In this document: piece after piece, positions 62,501 to 64,000 of the stretch
How the letters are laid out: each line of letters begins with the position of its first letter
Position numbering within the stretch: the first letter of the stretch is position 1
From: Bacillaceae bacterium S4-13-56
GTDB taxonomy: Bacteria; Bacillota; Bacilli; Bacillales; JAWJLM01
Reading direction: 5' to 3'
DNA: 64,000 bases
Assembly (NCBI GenBank): GCA_040191315.1
Contig: JAWJLM010000016.1
Location: 1-64,000 of the forward strand
Notes under the pieces: model-generated
Told to the model about the DNA's origin: nothing
Seen by the model: the letters and a program-made list of their open reading frames with translations, nothing else
The model's database searches: none
Program-made: the position numbers and the translations under genes

Positions 62501-62582
62501 GAAAATCCCCCTTTCTATGTAGCTTACCTGTACTGATTGTGGGGAAAAGTGGAATAAAAGTCAAATGTAATGGAGGGTTTCT

Positions 62583-64000
62583 ATGAAATGGCAATCAAAA
62601 GAACAAATGTTGGATTTGTTATGTTCCTTAGTTGAGATTCCTAGTGTCACAAATTCAGGGGCGGAGCTAACTCTGGTTGAATATCTCTATTACCAACTCA
62701 TTGATGAATCGTATTTCAAGGGTAATCCCGACCACTTACAATTACATCCCTTAGAAGATGGACGACATCTGCTTACTGCACTTGTTAAAAACAATCCAAA
62801 CAAAGAAACCATTGTATTACTCAGCCATTTTGATGTGGTTGGAGTTGAAGATTATGGCTCATGGAAAAATTTAGCCTTTCATCCAAAGTCCCTAACCCAA
62901 GAGCTCCTTCATTTTAAAGAAGTTCTCCCATCTCAAGCAAGAGAAGACTTGGAAAGTGGAAATTGGTTATTTGGGCGTGGGACTATGGATATGAAAGCAG
63001 GACTCACTATTCATCTCTCTATTTTAGAACGAGCAATGAATGGAGAATTTGACGGGAATATATTGCTTTTAACAGTCCCAGACGAGGAAGTTAATTCTCT
63101 TGGTATGTTAACTGCTCTTCCCGCGTTAAAGAGTATTGCAGAAAAGGAAAAATTGAATTTACGTGCTTGTATTAATGGAGAACCAATGTTTAGTCAATAT
63201 CCTGGTGACCACCATTATTATTTATATACAGGATCCATCGGAAAGGTTCTTCCTGGATTCTATTGTTACGGAAAAGAAACCCATGTAGGTGAACCATTTG
63301 CAGGGATGAATGCCAATTTAATGATCAGCTATTTATCTCAGTACATAGAACTGAGTGAAAATTTTGTGGAAGAAAATTATGGTGAAAAGACACCACCTCC
63401 CGTTAGTCTGATGCAACGGGATTTGAAGGAAGAGTATTCTGTTCAAACCCCCGTGGGAGCAGTTGCTATGTATAACATGTTTTATATGCAGCAATCCTTA
63501 CAAGACCTTACCAATAAGTTACTAGAAGCAGCAAATCAAGCTAGCTTGGAAATAACCAAGCATTATCATTCCAAGGTTAAAGCCTTTCATCAAAATGAAA
63601 AAGGACTTGAGGCACCAAAAATGAATATAAAGGTGCTGTCTTATGAAGAACTATACAAGGAAACAATAAAACGGCATGGAGAAACAGAGGTGAAGCGACG
63701 TTTGTCCTTATTACAATCTCACCGCAACCATGGAGATCGGGACTTCTCGACTTTGCTTGTTCAAGAATTGTCCCATTTATGTAAGGATTTAGCACCAATG
63801 ATCGTATTATTTTATAGTCCTCCTTTTTACCCTGCCGTTCATTCAGGGGAAGATCAATGGATTCAAGATATAGTTTCTGAAACAAAAATAAATGCAAGAA
63901 AGATGGGTAATTATCCATTAGAGGAAATTCACTATTTCCCTGGATTATCTGATTTAAGTTTTATTGGACCTAGCCTGGTAGAGGGAGGTTACAGATGTTT
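62583..64000 (+). CDS. yqjN: RocB-like M20 family hydrolase (YqjN), cut by the window end
   Basis: The frame is open from ATG 62583 (after GGAGGG) to the last base, so at least 472 residues are encoded and the C-terminus is missing. It is an M20-type metallohydrolase: HFDVVG at about 83-88, FGRGTMDMKAGLT with the bridging Asp, and PDEEVNSLG with the acidic pair. It is similar to RocB arginine-utilisation proteins, which are longer than common M20 enzymes. Substrate unknown. The position next to namA matches yqjM-yqjN of B. subtilis. Confidence 0.85.
   Translation, partial: MKWQSKEQMLDLLCSLVEIPSVTNSGAELTLVEYLYYQLIDESYFKGNPDHLQLHPLEDGRHLLTALVKNNPNKETIVLLSHFDVVGVEDYGSWKNLAFHPKSLTQELLHFKEVLPSQAREDLESGNWLFGRGTMDMKAGLTIHLSILERAMNGEFDGNILLLTVPDEEVNSLGMLTALPALKSIAEKEKLNLRACINGEPMFSQYPGDHHYYLYTGSIGKVLPGFYCYGKETHVGEPFAGMNANLMISYLSQYIELSENFVEENYGEKTPPPVSLMQRDLKEEYSVQTPVGAVAMYNMFYMQQSLQDLTNKLLEAANQASLEITKHYHSKVKAFHQNEKGLEAPKMNIKVLSYEELYKETIKRHGETEVKRRLSLLQSHRNHGDRDFSTLLVQELSHLCKDLAPMIVLFYSPPFYPAVHSGEDQWIQDIVSETKINARKMGNYPLEEIHYFPGLSDLSFIGPSLVEGGYRC

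Overview
The window is a stretch of low-GC chromosome from an endospore-forming Bacillaceae. The evidence is the complete spoIIIA operon, spoIVB, a two-promoter spo0A, strong AGGAGG-type ribosome sites with many TTG/GTG starts, and a gene order that follows the B. subtilis yqhO-to-yqjN region. Between ispA and dxs it carries the OLE RNA and its membrane partner oapA, a combination known mainly from anaerobic, alkaliphilic, halophilic or thermophilic Firmicutes. I cannot name the species. There is no rRNA, tRNA, CRISPR array, transposase or prophage.

Layout. 0.4-4.9 kb: patatin-like yqhO, yqhP (minus), yqhR, aroQ, a Xaa-Pro peptidase and efp. 5.0-10.3 kb: the eight-gene spoIIIA operon behind a sigma-E-type promoter. 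10.3-13.1 kb: a phased AGTG array, then accB-accC-yqhY behind a FapR-like operator. 13.2-21.1 kb: nusB, folD, xseA, xseB, ispA, OLE RNA, oapA, dxs, yqxC. 21.4-26.6 kb: argR, recN, spoIVB, spo0A. 26.9-28.2 kb: aspartokinase. 29.2-39.5 kb: yqzF (minus), then bkdR-ptb-bcd-buk-lpdV-bkdAA-bkdAB-bkdB for branched-chain keto acid breakdown. 40-43.7 kb: a small unknown protein, bacilliredoxin, yqjA, an L,D-transpeptidase and a tiny Prli42-like gene. 43.8-47.9 kb: methylmalonyl-CoA mutase, a B12-domain/epimerase fusion and a propionyl-CoA carboxylase beta chain. 48-53.2 kb: an M20 peptidase, kbl plus an SDR-type threonine dehydrogenase, and dinB. 53.2-55.5 kb: aldehyde dehydrogenase and rnz (minus). 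55.7-59.0 kb: a one-component regulator and a tupABC-like tungstate importer. 59.2-64.0 kb: a TraB-family membrane protein, namA and a glycerophosphodiesterase (minus), and a yqjN gene cut by the window end.

The bkd and mutase blocks together give a route from Leu/Ile/Val to acyl-CoAs and on through propionyl-CoA and methylmalonyl-CoA to succinyl-CoA. kbl plus tdh would convert threonine to glycine and acetyl-CoA.

The least explained content is between the genes. At least four families of structured dispersed repeats (called A, B, C and D here) lie mostly right behind intrinsic terminators. All eight A and all five B copies point the same way. They are modular, and individual hairpins inside them are inverted between copies with base pairing kept. 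Together with OLE/oapA, the phased 20-21-nt array, the B12/epimerase fusion and a BkdR with an aberrant GAFTGA loop, they are the main points for a second look.
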